64,000 nt of DNA from Paenibacillus sp. FSL R5-0517 (GTDB lineage: Bacteria > Bacillota > Bacilli > Paenibacillales > Paenibacillaceae). Below, in pieces: positions 16,165 through 24,195 of this stretch (its first letter is position 1; each line of letters starts with the position of its first letter). The position numbers and the translations under genes were made by a program. The notes beneath the pieces were generated by a model that was not told where the DNA came from, made no database searches, and worked only from the letters and a program-made list of their open reading frames with translations. The stretch is from positions 2,170,001 through 2,234,000 of the forward strand of contig NZ_CP150235.1 in assembly GCF_037974355.1 (NCBI RefSeq), in the 5' to 3' direction.

Positions 16165-17229
16165 ATGAGCTATAATGATCGACTGATTCGGGCAAGTTTC
16201 AAACAACAGGTAGACCGCGTCCCGGTATGGTACATGCGTCAAGCCGGACGTTACGATCCTGAATATCGCAAAATTAAAGAAAAGTACTCCTTGTTAGAAA
16301 TCTGCAAACAACCCGAGCTGGCGGCTGAAGTTACACTCATGCCGGTACGCAAACTGGGTGTAGATGCGGCTATTTTGTATTCCGATATTATGAATCCGGT
16401 TGCCTCATTGGGTATTGATTTTGACATTGTTAAAAATATTGGACCGGTAATCGATAATCCTATTCGTTCAGCTGCAGATGTGGATCGACTACGTCCCATC
16501 GACGTAGAAGGAGATCTCTCACATATTCTGGAGACCATTCGAATTCTGGATAAGGAGCTTGACGTGCCTCTTATTACGTTTGCGGGTGCACCTTTCACGA
16601 TTGCGAGTTATCTGATCGAAGGCCGACCTTCGAAAGGTTATATCCGTACCAAAACGATGATGTACAGCGAGCCTGAGGTGTGGCACAAACTGATGCAGAA
16701 GCTTGGTGATATGGTTATTACATATGTCCGTGCGCATATTGCGAATGGCGGCAAGGCTTTCCAGTTGTTTGACAGTTGGGTTGGAGCACTTTCTCCCAAA
16801 GACTTCAGAACATATGTGTTGCCTACGATTACCCGTATCTTTACCGAATTATCGGATTTGAATGTACCGAAGATTTATTTCCCTGGTGTCGCCTCGGGCG
16901 AATTGTTGCCAGCGCTGCATGATCTGCAAGCCAATGTGATTGGATTGGACTGGAGAGTATCGATTTCGGAAGGGCGTAAACGACTTGGCGGCAAATTTGC
17001 CGTACAAGGCAATCTGGACCCTTATTTGCTGACTGCACCGATGGAATTGATTAAGGAACAAGCCAAATTGATTATCGACGAAGGGATCAAGGAGCCGGGG
17101 TATATTTTCAATCTGGGGCACGGACTATTTCCTGAAGCCTCCCTTGATAAGCTCAGAGAATTAACGGCTTATATTCATGAGTATTCTGCCGAAGCATTAA
17201 AGACAGGGGTGACGATTGCTAATGACTAA
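16165..17229 (+). CDS. hemE: uroporphyrinogen decarboxylase
   Basis: Decarboxylates the four acetate side chains of uroporphyrinogen III to give coproporphyrinogen III in haem synthesis. It is 354 aa, full length. The signature PVWYMRQAGRYDPEYR lies at about 20-35, and the conserved Asp of YSDIMNP and the GCDxx-equivalent GLDWRVSI follow. ATG 16165 has GGAGG 8 bases upstream; a TTG at 16150 would overlap that site. It is the first gene of a three-gene operon and overlaps hemH by 8 bp. Confidence 0.97.
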   Translation: MSYNDRLIRASFKQQVDRVPVWYMRQAGRYDPEYRKIKEKYSLLEICKQPELAAEVTLMPVRKLGVDAAILYSDIMNPVASLGIDFDIVKNIGPVIDNPIRSAADVDRLRPIDVEGDLSHILETIRILDKELDVPLITFAGAPFTIASYLIEGRPSKGYIRTKTMMYSEPEVWHKLMQKLGDMVITYVRAHIANGGKAFQLFDSWVGALSPKDFRTYVLPTITRIFTELSDLNVPKIYFPGVASGELLPALHDLQANVIGLDWRVSISEGRKRLGGKFAVQGNLDPYLLTAPMELIKEQAKLIIDEGIKEPGYIFNLGHGLFPEASLDKLRELTAYIHEYSAEALKTGVTIAND

Positions 17230-18172
17230 TACTGTAGGTGTACTGGTGATGTCGTATGGCACACCAGAAAATATGGAAAGTGTTGAAGCGTATTACACAC
17301 ATATCCGCAGAGGACGTCCGCCTGAACCGGAGCAACTGAAGGAACTGACGGATCGATATGAAGCCATTGTTGGCGGTGTATTCCCGCTTCGGGAGAACAC
17401 GGACAATCAGGTCAAGGCTCTTCAGGAGACTTTAAACCGCGATGAGCGTGGCGCTGATGTGGAATTCCGTTGTTATCAAGGACTGAAGCATGCCTATCCG
17501 TTTATTGAGGACGGCGTGGAACAGATGGCGAAGGATGGAATTCAGACTGCAATTGGTATTGTACTGGCTCCTCATTTCTCCACAATGAGTGTGGGCAGTT
17601 ATATCAAACGTGCGCGTGAAAAGGCAGAAGAACTGGGCATCCATATGTCCTTTATTGAGAGTTATCATCTGCATCCGAAATTAATTCAGGCGCTGTCCAC
17701 GCGTGTCAGTGCCAAGTTGGATGCGTTTGAGGAAGCTGGAGCAAAACGTGGGGACGTGAAGGTTTTGTTCAGTGCTCACAGCCTGCCGGCACGTATTGTG
17801 GAGATGGGTGATCCGTACCCGCAACAACTGCTGGAGACTTCGGAAGTGATTGCCTCACGTGTAGGAATAACCAATTGGCAATTTACGTGGCAAAGTGCCG
17901 GACGAACAGCTGAGCCTTGGCTCGGACCGGACATTCTGGATACGTTACAGGAACTTTCGCGTGAACAGGTAGAGGATGTACTTGTGGCACCAATCGGGTT
18001 TGTCTCGGATCATCTCGAAGTACTCTATGATCTCGATATTGAGGCCAAATCGATTGCCAAAGAGATCGATATGCGCCTGATGCGTATTGATTCTCTTAAT
18101 AGCGATCCTCTATACATGGAGACGTTAAGCGACGTTATTATAAGCCAATGGCAGCAAGGGTCGGATGAGTAA
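17222..18172 (+). CDS. hemH: ferrochelatase (coproporphyrin type)
   Basis: Inserts Fe2+ into the macrocycle; in Firmicutes the substrate is coproporphyrin III (the enzyme is also called CpfC). It is a 316-aa soluble monomer type without the C-terminal membrane tail. VMSYGTPEN opens the protein. VLAPHFSTMSVGSY has the metal-handling His region, SAHSLPARIVEMGDPY and QSAGRTAEPWLGPD are family signatures, and the conserved Glu lies in IGFVSDHLEVLYD. ATG 17222 overlaps the hemE end by 8 bp, and the stop overlaps the hemY start by one base (taATG). Translational coupling is likely. Confidence 0.97.
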   Translation: MTNTVGVLVMSYGTPENMESVEAYYTHIRRGRPPEPEQLKELTDRYEAIVGGVFPLRENTDNQVKALQETLNRDERGADVEFRCYQGLKHAYPFIEDGVEQMAKDGIQTAIGIVLAPHFSTMSVGSYIKRAREKAEELGIHMSFIESYHLHPKLIQALSTRVSAKLDAFEEAGAKRGDVKVLFSAHSLPARIVEMGDPYPQQLLETSEVIASRVGITNWQFTWQSAGRTAEPWLGPDILDTLQELSREQVEDVLVAPIGFVSDHLEVLYDLDIEAKSIAKEIDMRLMRIDSLNSDPLYMETLSDVIISQWQQGSDE

Positions 18173-19596
18173 TGGGTGATAAGAAACGCCGTGTTGTTGT
18201 CGTCGGCGGTGGCCTCACCGGCCTCAGCGCGGCATTTTATATCCGCAAGCATTACCGGGAAGCGGGCGTTGAACCTGTGATTACTCTGGTCGAGAAAAGC
18301 TCGTCCATGGGGGGCATGATTGAGACACTGCACCGGGATGGATTTGTGATTGAAAAAGGGCCGGATTCCTTCCTCGCTCGCAAAACAGCAATGATTGATT
18401 TGGCTAAAGAATTGGAGATTGATCATGAGCTGGTCAGTCAGAATCCGGAGTCGAAGAAAACGTATATCATGCAGCGTGGCAAGCTTCATCCTATGCCAGC
18501 AGGACTCGTTCTCGGTATTCCTACAGAATTAAGACCGTTCCTGAGAAGCGGGCTTGTCTCTCCGGCAGGCAAACTGCGGGCGTTGATGGATTTTGTCATC
18601 CCGCCTCGTCGTACAACAGAGGATGAATCGCTCGGTTATATGATTGAACGCCGTCTTGGAGCTGAAGTGCTGGAGAACTTGACCGAACCACTGCTCGCGG
18701 GAATCTATGCAGGTGATATGCGGAGATTAAGCCTTCAGGCTACATTCCCGCAGTTCGGCGAAGTAGAGCGGGATTACGGCAGCTTGATCCGGGGCATGAT
18801 GACAGGTCGCAAACCGGCTGAGACGCATACCGGAACCAAAAGGAGCGCTTTTCTGAACTTTCGTCAGGGACTGCAGAGCCTTGTTCATGCACTTGTCCAT
18901 GAGTTGCAGGATGTGGATCAACGTCTGAACACCGCGGTGAAGTCATTGCAACGTCTTGATGGAACGCAGACCAGATACCATGTTGAGCTGGAAAATGGTG
19001 AAATGCTTGAAGCTGATGATGTAGTGGTTACTGTGCCGACATATGTCGCGTCAGATCTGTTGAAGCCTCACGTGGACACAGCGGCACTGGATGCGATTAA
19101 TTATGTATCTGTGGCCAATGTAGTGCTCGCTTTTGAGAAAAAAGAGGTGGAGCATGTATTCGACGGATCGGGTTTCCTTGTTCCGCGGAAAGAGGGTCGC
19201 AATATTACGGCTTGCACGTGGACATCGACGAAATGGCTGCATACCAGCCCGGACGATAAAGTACTGCTCCGCTGTTATGTCGGTCGCTCGGGTGACGAAC
19301 AGAACGTAGAGCTTCCAGACGAAGCGTTGACGGATCTGGTTCTCAAAGATTTGAGAGAGACGATGGGTATCGAAGCGGTGCCGATCTTCTCCGAAATTAC
19401 AAGGCTTCGAAAATCCATGCCTCAGTATCCGGTGGGACACCTCCAACATATTGCCTCCCTGCGTGAGGAACTTGGTAGCAAGTTACCGGGTGTGTACATT
19501 GCAGGTGCAGGTTATGAGGGCGTAGGCTTGCCGGATTGCATCAAACAAGCGAAGGAAATGTCTATTTTGGCAACACAGGCGCTTGTAGCAGATTAA
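18172..19596 (+). CDS. hemY: coproporphyrinogen III / protoporphyrinogen oxidase
   Basis: FAD enzyme, six-electron oxidation of coproporphyrinogen III to coproporphyrin III in Gram-positives (CgoX). It is 474 aa. The N-terminal dinucleotide fold is VVVVGGGLTGLSAAFYIRK (8-26), MGGMIETLHRDGFVIEKGPDSFL binds FAD and substrate, and the C-terminal GAGYEGVGLPDCIKQA is the second FAD motif. It overlaps hemH by one base. With hemE and hemH it leaves only the final HemQ/ChdC decarboxylation outside this operon. Confidence 0.97.
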   Translation: MGDKKRRVVVVGGGLTGLSAAFYIRKHYREAGVEPVITLVEKSSSMGGMIETLHRDGFVIEKGPDSFLARKTAMIDLAKELEIDHELVSQNPESKKTYIMQRGKLHPMPAGLVLGIPTELRPFLRSGLVSPAGKLRALMDFVIPPRRTTEDESLGYMIERRLGAEVLENLTEPLLAGIYAGDMRRLSLQATFPQFGEVERDYGSLIRGMMTGRKPAETHTGTKRSAFLNFRQGLQSLVHALVHELQDVDQRLNTAVKSLQRLDGTQTRYHVELENGEMLEADDVVVTVPTYVASDLLKPHVDTAALDAINYVSVANVVLAFEKKEVEHVFDGSGFLVPRKEGRNITACTWTSTKWLHTSPDDKVLLRCYVGRSGDEQNVELPDEALTDLVLKDLRETMGIEAVPIFSEITRLRKSMPQYPVGHLQHIASLREELGSKLPGVYIAGAGYEGVGLPDCIKQAKEMSILATQALVAD

Positions 19597-19608
19597 GTAC
19601 AGCAAGAG

Positions 19609-19652
19609 AGCTGTCTCACCGTAGGATTATCTACTGGAGAGATGGCTTTTTT
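19609..19652 (+). terminator. terminator of hemEHY
   Basis: AGCTGTCTC-acc-GTAG and CTAC-tg-GAGAGATGGCT pair in two segments, followed by TTTTTT. Confidence 0.8.
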
Positions 19653-19736
19653 CATATGAAGATCTGGAAGCTAAGCGAGTTTATCCCCTTTCAATCGATG
19701 CAGTTCCAAGGAAAGATGGAAATCCAGAATATGCCT

Positions 19737-19745
19737 GATATAATG
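19737..19745 (+). promoter_or_regulatory. extended -10 of the capA-like gene
   Basis: TGATATAAT fits the TGnTATAAT extended -10. No good -35 is seen. Confidence 0.45.
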
Positions 19746-19777
19746 GTATGTATGGCTGTGAAGAAGAGGAGTTGCTT

Positions 19778-21193
19778 ATGTATCCCCCAAGATCAGATCG
19801 AAGTGTAGAGAGAAAAAAAAGAAAGCGCACCCGTGATAGAATCATCTGGACAATTAATCTTTTATTGATCATGACAATTGGTCTGGTGGGCATTTTTTAT
19901 GTGATTAACACACGTCAGCAACAGGCAGACCAGCCGGTGAAGCAGCAAATTGTTGATCAGGATCAGCCTTCCATTGGAGACGATGCCAAAGGTGGGGATC
20001 AAGTAAGTTCTCCAGACTCGGAGGAGACTGATGAGGCTCCGGAAGAAGACGCCGAAGCAACGAATGAAGAAACAACAGCAGATGCAGGTGATTCATCCGG
20101 CGTAGCGAAACCTGATACTTCAGGCAATACCAATAATGGGAAAGCCGAATCCGGAACGAAAAAACCTGCTACAGATTCGACGCCGTCCGGCACCAAGGGA
20201 AATGCAGGTGCGGATACCGAGTCAGGGACATCGCAACCTTCCAATTCAGCGAAGGATGTCACCATTAATTTTGTCGGGGATATTCAATTTTCGGGCAAAG
20301 TTGCTGAACTGCTGGATAAGAACGGTTATGATTATCCCTTTGCTAAACTCGGCAGATTATTCAAGGATGATGATCTTACCATCGGCAACTTGGAGACACC
20401 GATAACCCTGGGAGGTACGGGGGCAGCAGACAAAACATATGTATACAAATCTTCGCCCAAAGCATTGGCGGCAATGGCCTCTGCGGGTTTTGATGCTGTC
20501 AATTTGGCTAACAATCATATTCTGGATCAGGGTGTTGAGGGTTTGGTAGATACGTTAACCTATCTCAAGGAATATGGTATTGCTCACACCGGGGCTGGCA
20601 TGAACAGGGATGAAGCGTATGCACCAGCGTATCTGGAACGCAAAGGTATGAAGATTGCATTGCTTGGGTTCTCCCGTGTTGTACCGGAAACGAGTTGGAA
20701 GGCTGAGGGCAATCGGGCTGGCGTGGCTGAAGCCTATGATTCCACAGGAGCGGTCAAAGCGATCCAGGAGGCCCGTAAGAAGGCTGATCTGGTAATCGTG
20801 GTTGCGCACTGGGGCGAGGAACGTGTAAGTACTCCGAACAGTGACCAGACCCGATTGGCTCATGAGTTTGTGGATGCTGGCGCAGATCTGGTCATAGGTG
20901 GTCATCCTCATGTGTTGCAAGGGTTGGAGTATTATAAGGGGAAATGGATTGCATACAGTACCGGAAATTTTATTTTCTCCAGATCAACCACCGAAGAGAC
21001 ATGGAAAACAGCGGTATTTCAGGCACGTTGTACTCCTGATGCAGCTTGCAGCATGAAAGTCATCCCTTATGAAGCGGCGCTTGGTCAGGCCATTCCAATG
21101 ATTGATGAGGCAAACAAACTGCTGCTGCAACAGATGGCAAAGCTCTCGCCAGGCATTCGATATGATGGCAATGGAGTCGCTTCGCCTAATTAA
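19778..21193 (+). CDS. CapA/PgsA-like membrane-anchored metallophosphoesterase
   Basis: A 471-aa protein: short basic cytosolic end, one membrane segment (about 22-43), a low-complexity acidic Ser/Thr/Glu/Asp linker (about 47-160), then a CapA-type calcineurin-like domain from 161. The metal-binding signature begins at INFVGDIQFSG (Asp168). IGNLETPIT, NLANNHILDQG and IGGHPHVLQG follow, as in the family. CapA/PgsA proteins help make poly-gamma-glutamate capsule, but no pgsB or pgsC gene is nearby, so the substrate is open. ATG 19778 follows GAGGAG. GDPD and FAH-family genes follow on the same strand. Confidence 0.88.
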   Translation: MYPPRSDRSVERKKRKRTRDRIIWTINLLLIMTIGLVGIFYVINTRQQQADQPVKQQIVDQDQPSIGDDAKGGDQVSSPDSEETDEAPEEDAEATNEETTADAGDSSGVAKPDTSGNTNNGKAESGTKKPATDSTPSGTKGNAGADTESGTSQPSNSAKDVTINFVGDIQFSGKVAELLDKNGYDYPFAKLGRLFKDDDLTIGNLETPITLGGTGAADKTYVYKSSPKALAAMASAGFDAVNLANNHILDQGVEGLVDTLTYLKEYGIAHTGAGMNRDEAYAPAYLERKGMKIALLGFSRVVPETSWKAEGNRAGVAEAYDSTGAVKAIQEARKKADLVIVVAHWGEERVSTPNSDQTRLAHEFVDAGADLVIGGHPHVLQGLEYYKGKWIAYSTGNFIFSRSTTEETWKTAVFQARCTPDAACSMKVIPYEAALGQAIPMIDEANKLLLQQMAKLSPGIRYDGNGVASPN

Positions 21194-21217
21194 TAACCTT
21201 TTTGAGGAGGGAATCGA

Positions 21218-21970
21218 ATGAACAACCTTTGTGTAGCGCACCGTGGATTTTCTTCTATTGCACCAGAGAATACAATGGCTGCGTTTCTAATGGCCATGGA
21301 ACGGCCTGAAGTTCAGTGGATGGAGCTGGATGTGCAGTTGTCGCGTGATGGTGTGCCAGTGATCATTCATGATTTTACAGTGGATCGTACGACGAATGGC
21401 AAGGGTCTGGTTCGGGAAACCGATTGGGCTGATCTGCAACGTTTGGATGCTGGAGCATGGAAAAACAAGTCTTACAAGGGCGAACGGATTCCGGCGCTAA
21501 GTGAATTGTTAGATCGCTCGTGCGGCAGAGTACGTCTTAACATTGAACTGAAAACGCAGGGAGACATGTACCCGGGTCTGCCTGCGGCTGTTATACATGA
21601 AGTGAGAAAAAGACATATGCAAAATGATGTGGTGATCACCTCATTTGAACCAGCCGCTCTGATCGAAGTGAAGAAACTTGCACCGGAGATCCAGACGGGG
21701 CTGATTATCGATGCACGACCAGGTGATCTGTTAACTGCCCTGCAGCAGATGAATTGTACATTTCTCTCCATTGGATACACCAATGTAGACAAATCCTTAA
21801 TGAACGAGATGCGGAGTGCAGGTATTCGGGTGATGGCCTGGACAGTAGATGACAAGACCATTATGAAGAAACTGGCCGCAGTTGATCCAGAGCTCATGTT
21901 ATGTACGAACCGTCCTGACGTATGGGAGCTGGCATTTCAGGAGACGAGCAGCCGATTCTTCAGACCGTAA
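21218..21970 (+). CDS. glycerophosphodiester phosphodiesterase
   Basis: Splits deacylated phospholipid glycerophosphodiesters into glycerol-3-phosphate and an alcohol. It is 250 aa with no signal peptide, so a cytosolic form. Catalytic His8-Arg9 in AHRGFSS and Glu17 in APENT are visible. Glu36 and Asp38 in MELDVQLSRDG bind metal, and the second catalytic histidine is His51 in IIHDF. GAGGAGGG lies 7-8 bases before the ATG. It sits 24 bp after the capA-like gene and is probably cotranscribed with it. Confidence 0.94.
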   Translation: MNNLCVAHRGFSSIAPENTMAAFLMAMERPEVQWMELDVQLSRDGVPVIIHDFTVDRTTNGKGLVRETDWADLQRLDAGAWKNKSYKGERIPALSELLDRSCGRVRLNIELKTQGDMYPGLPAAVIHEVRKRHMQNDVVITSFEPAALIEVKKLAPEIQTGLIIDARPGDLLTALQQMNCTFLSIGYTNVDKSLMNEMRSAGIRVMAWTVDDKTIMKKLAAVDPELMLCTNRPDVWELAFQETSSRFFRP

Positions 21971-22016
21971 TTACTCTAAATGCACTATTGAATCCAATAA
22001 AGGTGGTAATATACCC

Positions 22017-22649
22017 ATGTTGACTAATATTCGCAATGTATACTGTGTAGGACGCAATTATAAACTTCACGCGGAAGAATTGGGTAACGCGGTTCCGGAT
22101 GAACCAATGATCTTTATGAAACCTTCTCATGCAGTCGTGCCCCTGAGTGGTGAAACGCTTGAATTGCCTGCTACCAAGGGTGAAGTTCACTATGAAGCTG
22201 AGCTGGTCGTGCAGATCGGCCGGGCTTATGAGCTAGGTATGACGGTAGATGAGCTGGTGGATGCGTATGCGTTTGGTATTGATTTTACGTTACGTGACGT
22301 ACAGTCCGTGATTAAGAAAAAGGGCCACCCGTGGACAGCGGCCAAAGGATTCAAAAATTCGGCTCCGGTTTCTGCATTTCAGGCGTTCCCGGGGGCGGCA
22401 GCACTGCTGGAGAAAGACTTTACGTTGACTAAAAACGGTGAGGAAGTTCAGCGTGGTAACATTCGTAACATGATCTTCAGTTTACAGGATATTGTGGATT
22501 ATGTAGGTCACCATTACGGCCTGGGGCAGGGAGATGTCATTTTTACAGGAACACCGGAAGGTGTTGGACCAACACAAGCAGGAGATGTGCTCGAACTGGC
22601 ATGGGACGGCGAATCCTTGGGTGCATGCACGATTGGGGCAGCGCAATAA
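22017..22649 (+). CDS. fumarylacetoacetate hydrolase family protein
   Basis: A 210-aa compact FAH-fold enzyme. FMKPSHAVV and the metal ligands in VHYEAELVVQIG (Glu-x-Glu) are visible, with the Asp in FTLRDVQ, GDVIFTGTPEGVGP and the final IG segment. Family members cleave or decarboxylate acylpyruvates and oxaloacetate; the exact substrate is not predictable. ATG 22017 follows AAAGGTGG by about 9 bases. The open frame reaching back to 21882 is inside the GDPD gene and is not used. It is 46 bp from the GDPD gene and probably the last gene of that operon. Confidence 0.9.
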   Translation: MLTNIRNVYCVGRNYKLHAEELGNAVPDEPMIFMKPSHAVVPLSGETLELPATKGEVHYEAELVVQIGRAYELGMTVDELVDAYAFGIDFTLRDVQSVIKKKGHPWTAAKGFKNSAPVSAFQAFPGAAALLEKDFTLTKNGEEVQRGNIRNMIFSLQDIVDYVGHHYGLGQGDVIFTGTPEGVGPTQAGDVLELAWDGESLGACTIGAAQ

Positions 22650-22705
22650 GGATTACACAGTACAGATCATACCTGCTTGAGAAGTAGAGATGTTATAGGG
22701 TACAA

Positions 22706-22732
22706 GAAAGGGGCGTGCATACGCTCCTTTTT
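22706..22732 (+). terminator. terminator after the FAH-family gene
   Basis: AAAGGGGCGT-gcat-ACGCTCCTTT hairpin followed by T residues. Confidence 0.85.
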
Positions 22733-22784
22733 GTTATGTTATTCATGGCATTTTCACATTTTCATCGTACAGGTAGGTTTTTAA

Positions 22785-23192
22785 TTACGTCAGATTATAA
22801 GCTGTATTTGCGCTCTGCGTGACCAATGCCTCCAGTTCGGCTTGTTGTGCAGCGTGTTGCTTCGAGCTGATACTTCCACTTGCGAGTCGCTCATCCAACT
22901 GCTCTCTGAGCTGTCTTACTTGTATAGCAATCACCTCATCCCAATTCCCCCTGTTTTCTTCCGTAATCGTTCTCAGCGACTTACCGTTGTAGAGCTTCTG
23001 ATACAGATCCTCTTCTGAAGACTGATTAAGAGCGCTGAGCAGTTCGTCACTGCTTCCCTCACCAGGATCCAGATCAACGATGGACCATTTGGCAGTAGGT
23101 ATGGGGGAGATGGCAGATTGGCCCCATGCTGTTCCGGCGAAGGACATGGTGACAAACATGGTGCCTATAATAATGACTCGTTTCATGTTCAT
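22785..23192 (-). CDS. small secreted protein of unknown function
   Basis: A 135-aa protein with a clear Sec signal peptide (KRVIIIGTMFVTMSFAGTAWG, cleavage near AWG-QS at about 25). The mature part has a helical, charged C-terminal half with the pattern NGKSLRTITEENR, then LREQLDERLASGSISSKQ. This resembles DUF2680/YckD-like exported helical proteins, but identity is not established. The start at 23192 is chosen because GAGG is 9 bases upstream; an ATG two codons earlier is too close. TACGAA-N8-TTCGTA at 23221-23240 upstream may be an operator. Confidence 0.72.
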   Translation of the reverse strand: MNMKRVIIIGTMFVTMSFAGTAWGQSAISPIPTAKWSIVDLDPGEGSSDELLSALNQSSEEDLYQKLYNGKSLRTITEENRGNWDEVIAIQVRQLREQLDERLASGSISSKQHAAQQAELEALVTQSANTAYNLT

Positions 23193-23378
23193 ATGCATAT
23201 TCCTCATTTCTGTAGTAGAGTACGAACGAACTGATTCGTAGCTTGTCATAGATGTATTGGTTGATACATCGATCTGTGAATAGTGTAAACGGGAAACCTG
23301 AAGTGAAACTTAAAACGGAATAAGTAATTTAACCCGCAGAGAATGACCTTAAAAGAAGCTCACTCACATAATTCACAC

Positions 23379-23406
23379 TTGACAGGTTGGGTTAGTTGGT
23401 TATATG
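23379..23406 (+). promoter_or_regulatory. strong promoter of the marR-assT operon
   Basis: TTGACA (23379-23384), 16-bp spacer, TATATG (23401-23406). Transcription would start near 23413, leaving a leader of about 165 nt before marR. Confidence 0.65.
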
Positions 23407-23487
23407 ATGATCTCAATTATTTTAATACTCATTAAATGAACAGTGAAATAATTTGAACTGAAAATAAATCGAGCTGATTGGACCACC

Positions 23488-23537
23488 AAAGGCTCCCGGG
23501 ACTACTCCACTATGGAATGTCCACGGGGGCCTTTTTT
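23488..23537 (+). terminator. terminator-like hairpin inside the marR leader
   Basis: AAAGGCTCCCGGGAC pairs with GTCCACGGGGGCCTTT, and six T residues follow. It lies between the promoter at 23379 and the marR start at 23579. It can therefore act as an attenuator or end a short RNA. A second TGGAC just upstream (near 23479) could compete for the same GTCCA. Confidence 0.65.
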
Positions 23538-23578
23538 CGTGTGCTATTGAGGTTTCAGATGATCAAGGAGGTTACGCA

Positions 23579-24136
23579 TTGAGTGATAGAGACTGGGAAG
23601 CGTTGGAGCGGACGGATTGGTTATTTCGCAAAATGGTCAGACGATTCGTCAAGGAGCGGGATCGTATCTCTGTAGAGGGCATCAGCCTGCCGGGCATGCT
23701 TATCCTGCACAAGATCATTCGTGAGGGAGAACAGCGTCTTGGAGATCTGGCAGAACAGTTGGACTTCACATCGGGTGCCATTACAGCTCTGACCGATAAG
23801 TTGGAGAAAAAGGGACTCACCATCCGCAGACGAAAGGAAGACGATCGCCGGACGGTTTTACTGGACATCACATCCAGCGGGCGGGAGATGTATGCGAGAA
23901 ACAGCAACATCGGTGCCCGATGTATCACGCTTCTGTTTGAGGGTTTTACGGCGGAGGAACTGGAGCAGCAAAGTCAATTCTACGAGCGGGTAGTAGCGAA
24001 TCTGGAAGGGTTCTCGGACACAGTGCTGGAATTGGCGGAGAGCAACGGGATACATGAACATGATAGCTCCTCCACAAGTAACTTTGAGCAGAAGCAGCGG
24101 AACAATACCGGGAAGAGTAACTATCTCAGTTATTGA
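23579..24136 (+). CDS. MarR family transcriptional regulator
   Basis: A 185-aa winged-helix protein. The DNA-binding part LGDLAEQLDFTSGAITALTDKLEKKGL (about 58-84) is followed by the wing IRRRKEDDRRTVLLDITSSG (about 84-103). The C-terminal 35 residues are polar and probably disordered, and may be an extension specific to this lineage. The TTG at 23579 has AAGGAGG 7 bases upstream. It is the first gene of a five-gene same-strand run with an arylsulfotransferase and an ABC transporter, so it most likely controls that operon in response to a phenolic or sulfur compound. The ligand is an inference. Confidence 0.9.
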   Translation: MSDRDWEALERTDWLFRKMVRRFVKERDRISVEGISLPGMLILHKIIREGEQRLGDLAEQLDFTSGAITALTDKLEKKGLTIRRRKEDDRRTVLLDITSSGREMYARNSNIGARCITLLFEGFTAEELEQQSQFYERVVANLEGFSDTVLELAESNGIHEHDSSSTSNFEQKQRNNTGKSNYLSY

Positions 24137-24195
24137 GGTTGGATCACAGTAATGACATTTGATATACCACAAACATTCTAGGGGAGAGATGATCA

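Larger units (their letters stand above)
23193..23578. other. divergent intergenic region with marR leader
   Basis: 386 bp. The first 180 bp serve the minus-strand secreted protein gene and contain the inverted repeat TACGAA-N8-TTCGTA at 23221-23240. The plus-strand part holds a strong promoter (23379-23406) and a leader of about 165 nt with a terminator-like hairpin. No ORF with a ribosome binding site is seen. Confidence 0.65.

Noticed and set aside
23412-23578. SAM-I (S-box) riboswitch before the sulfur-related operon
   Set aside because: Conserved S-box core elements are absent; only the terminator-like hairpin is seen.
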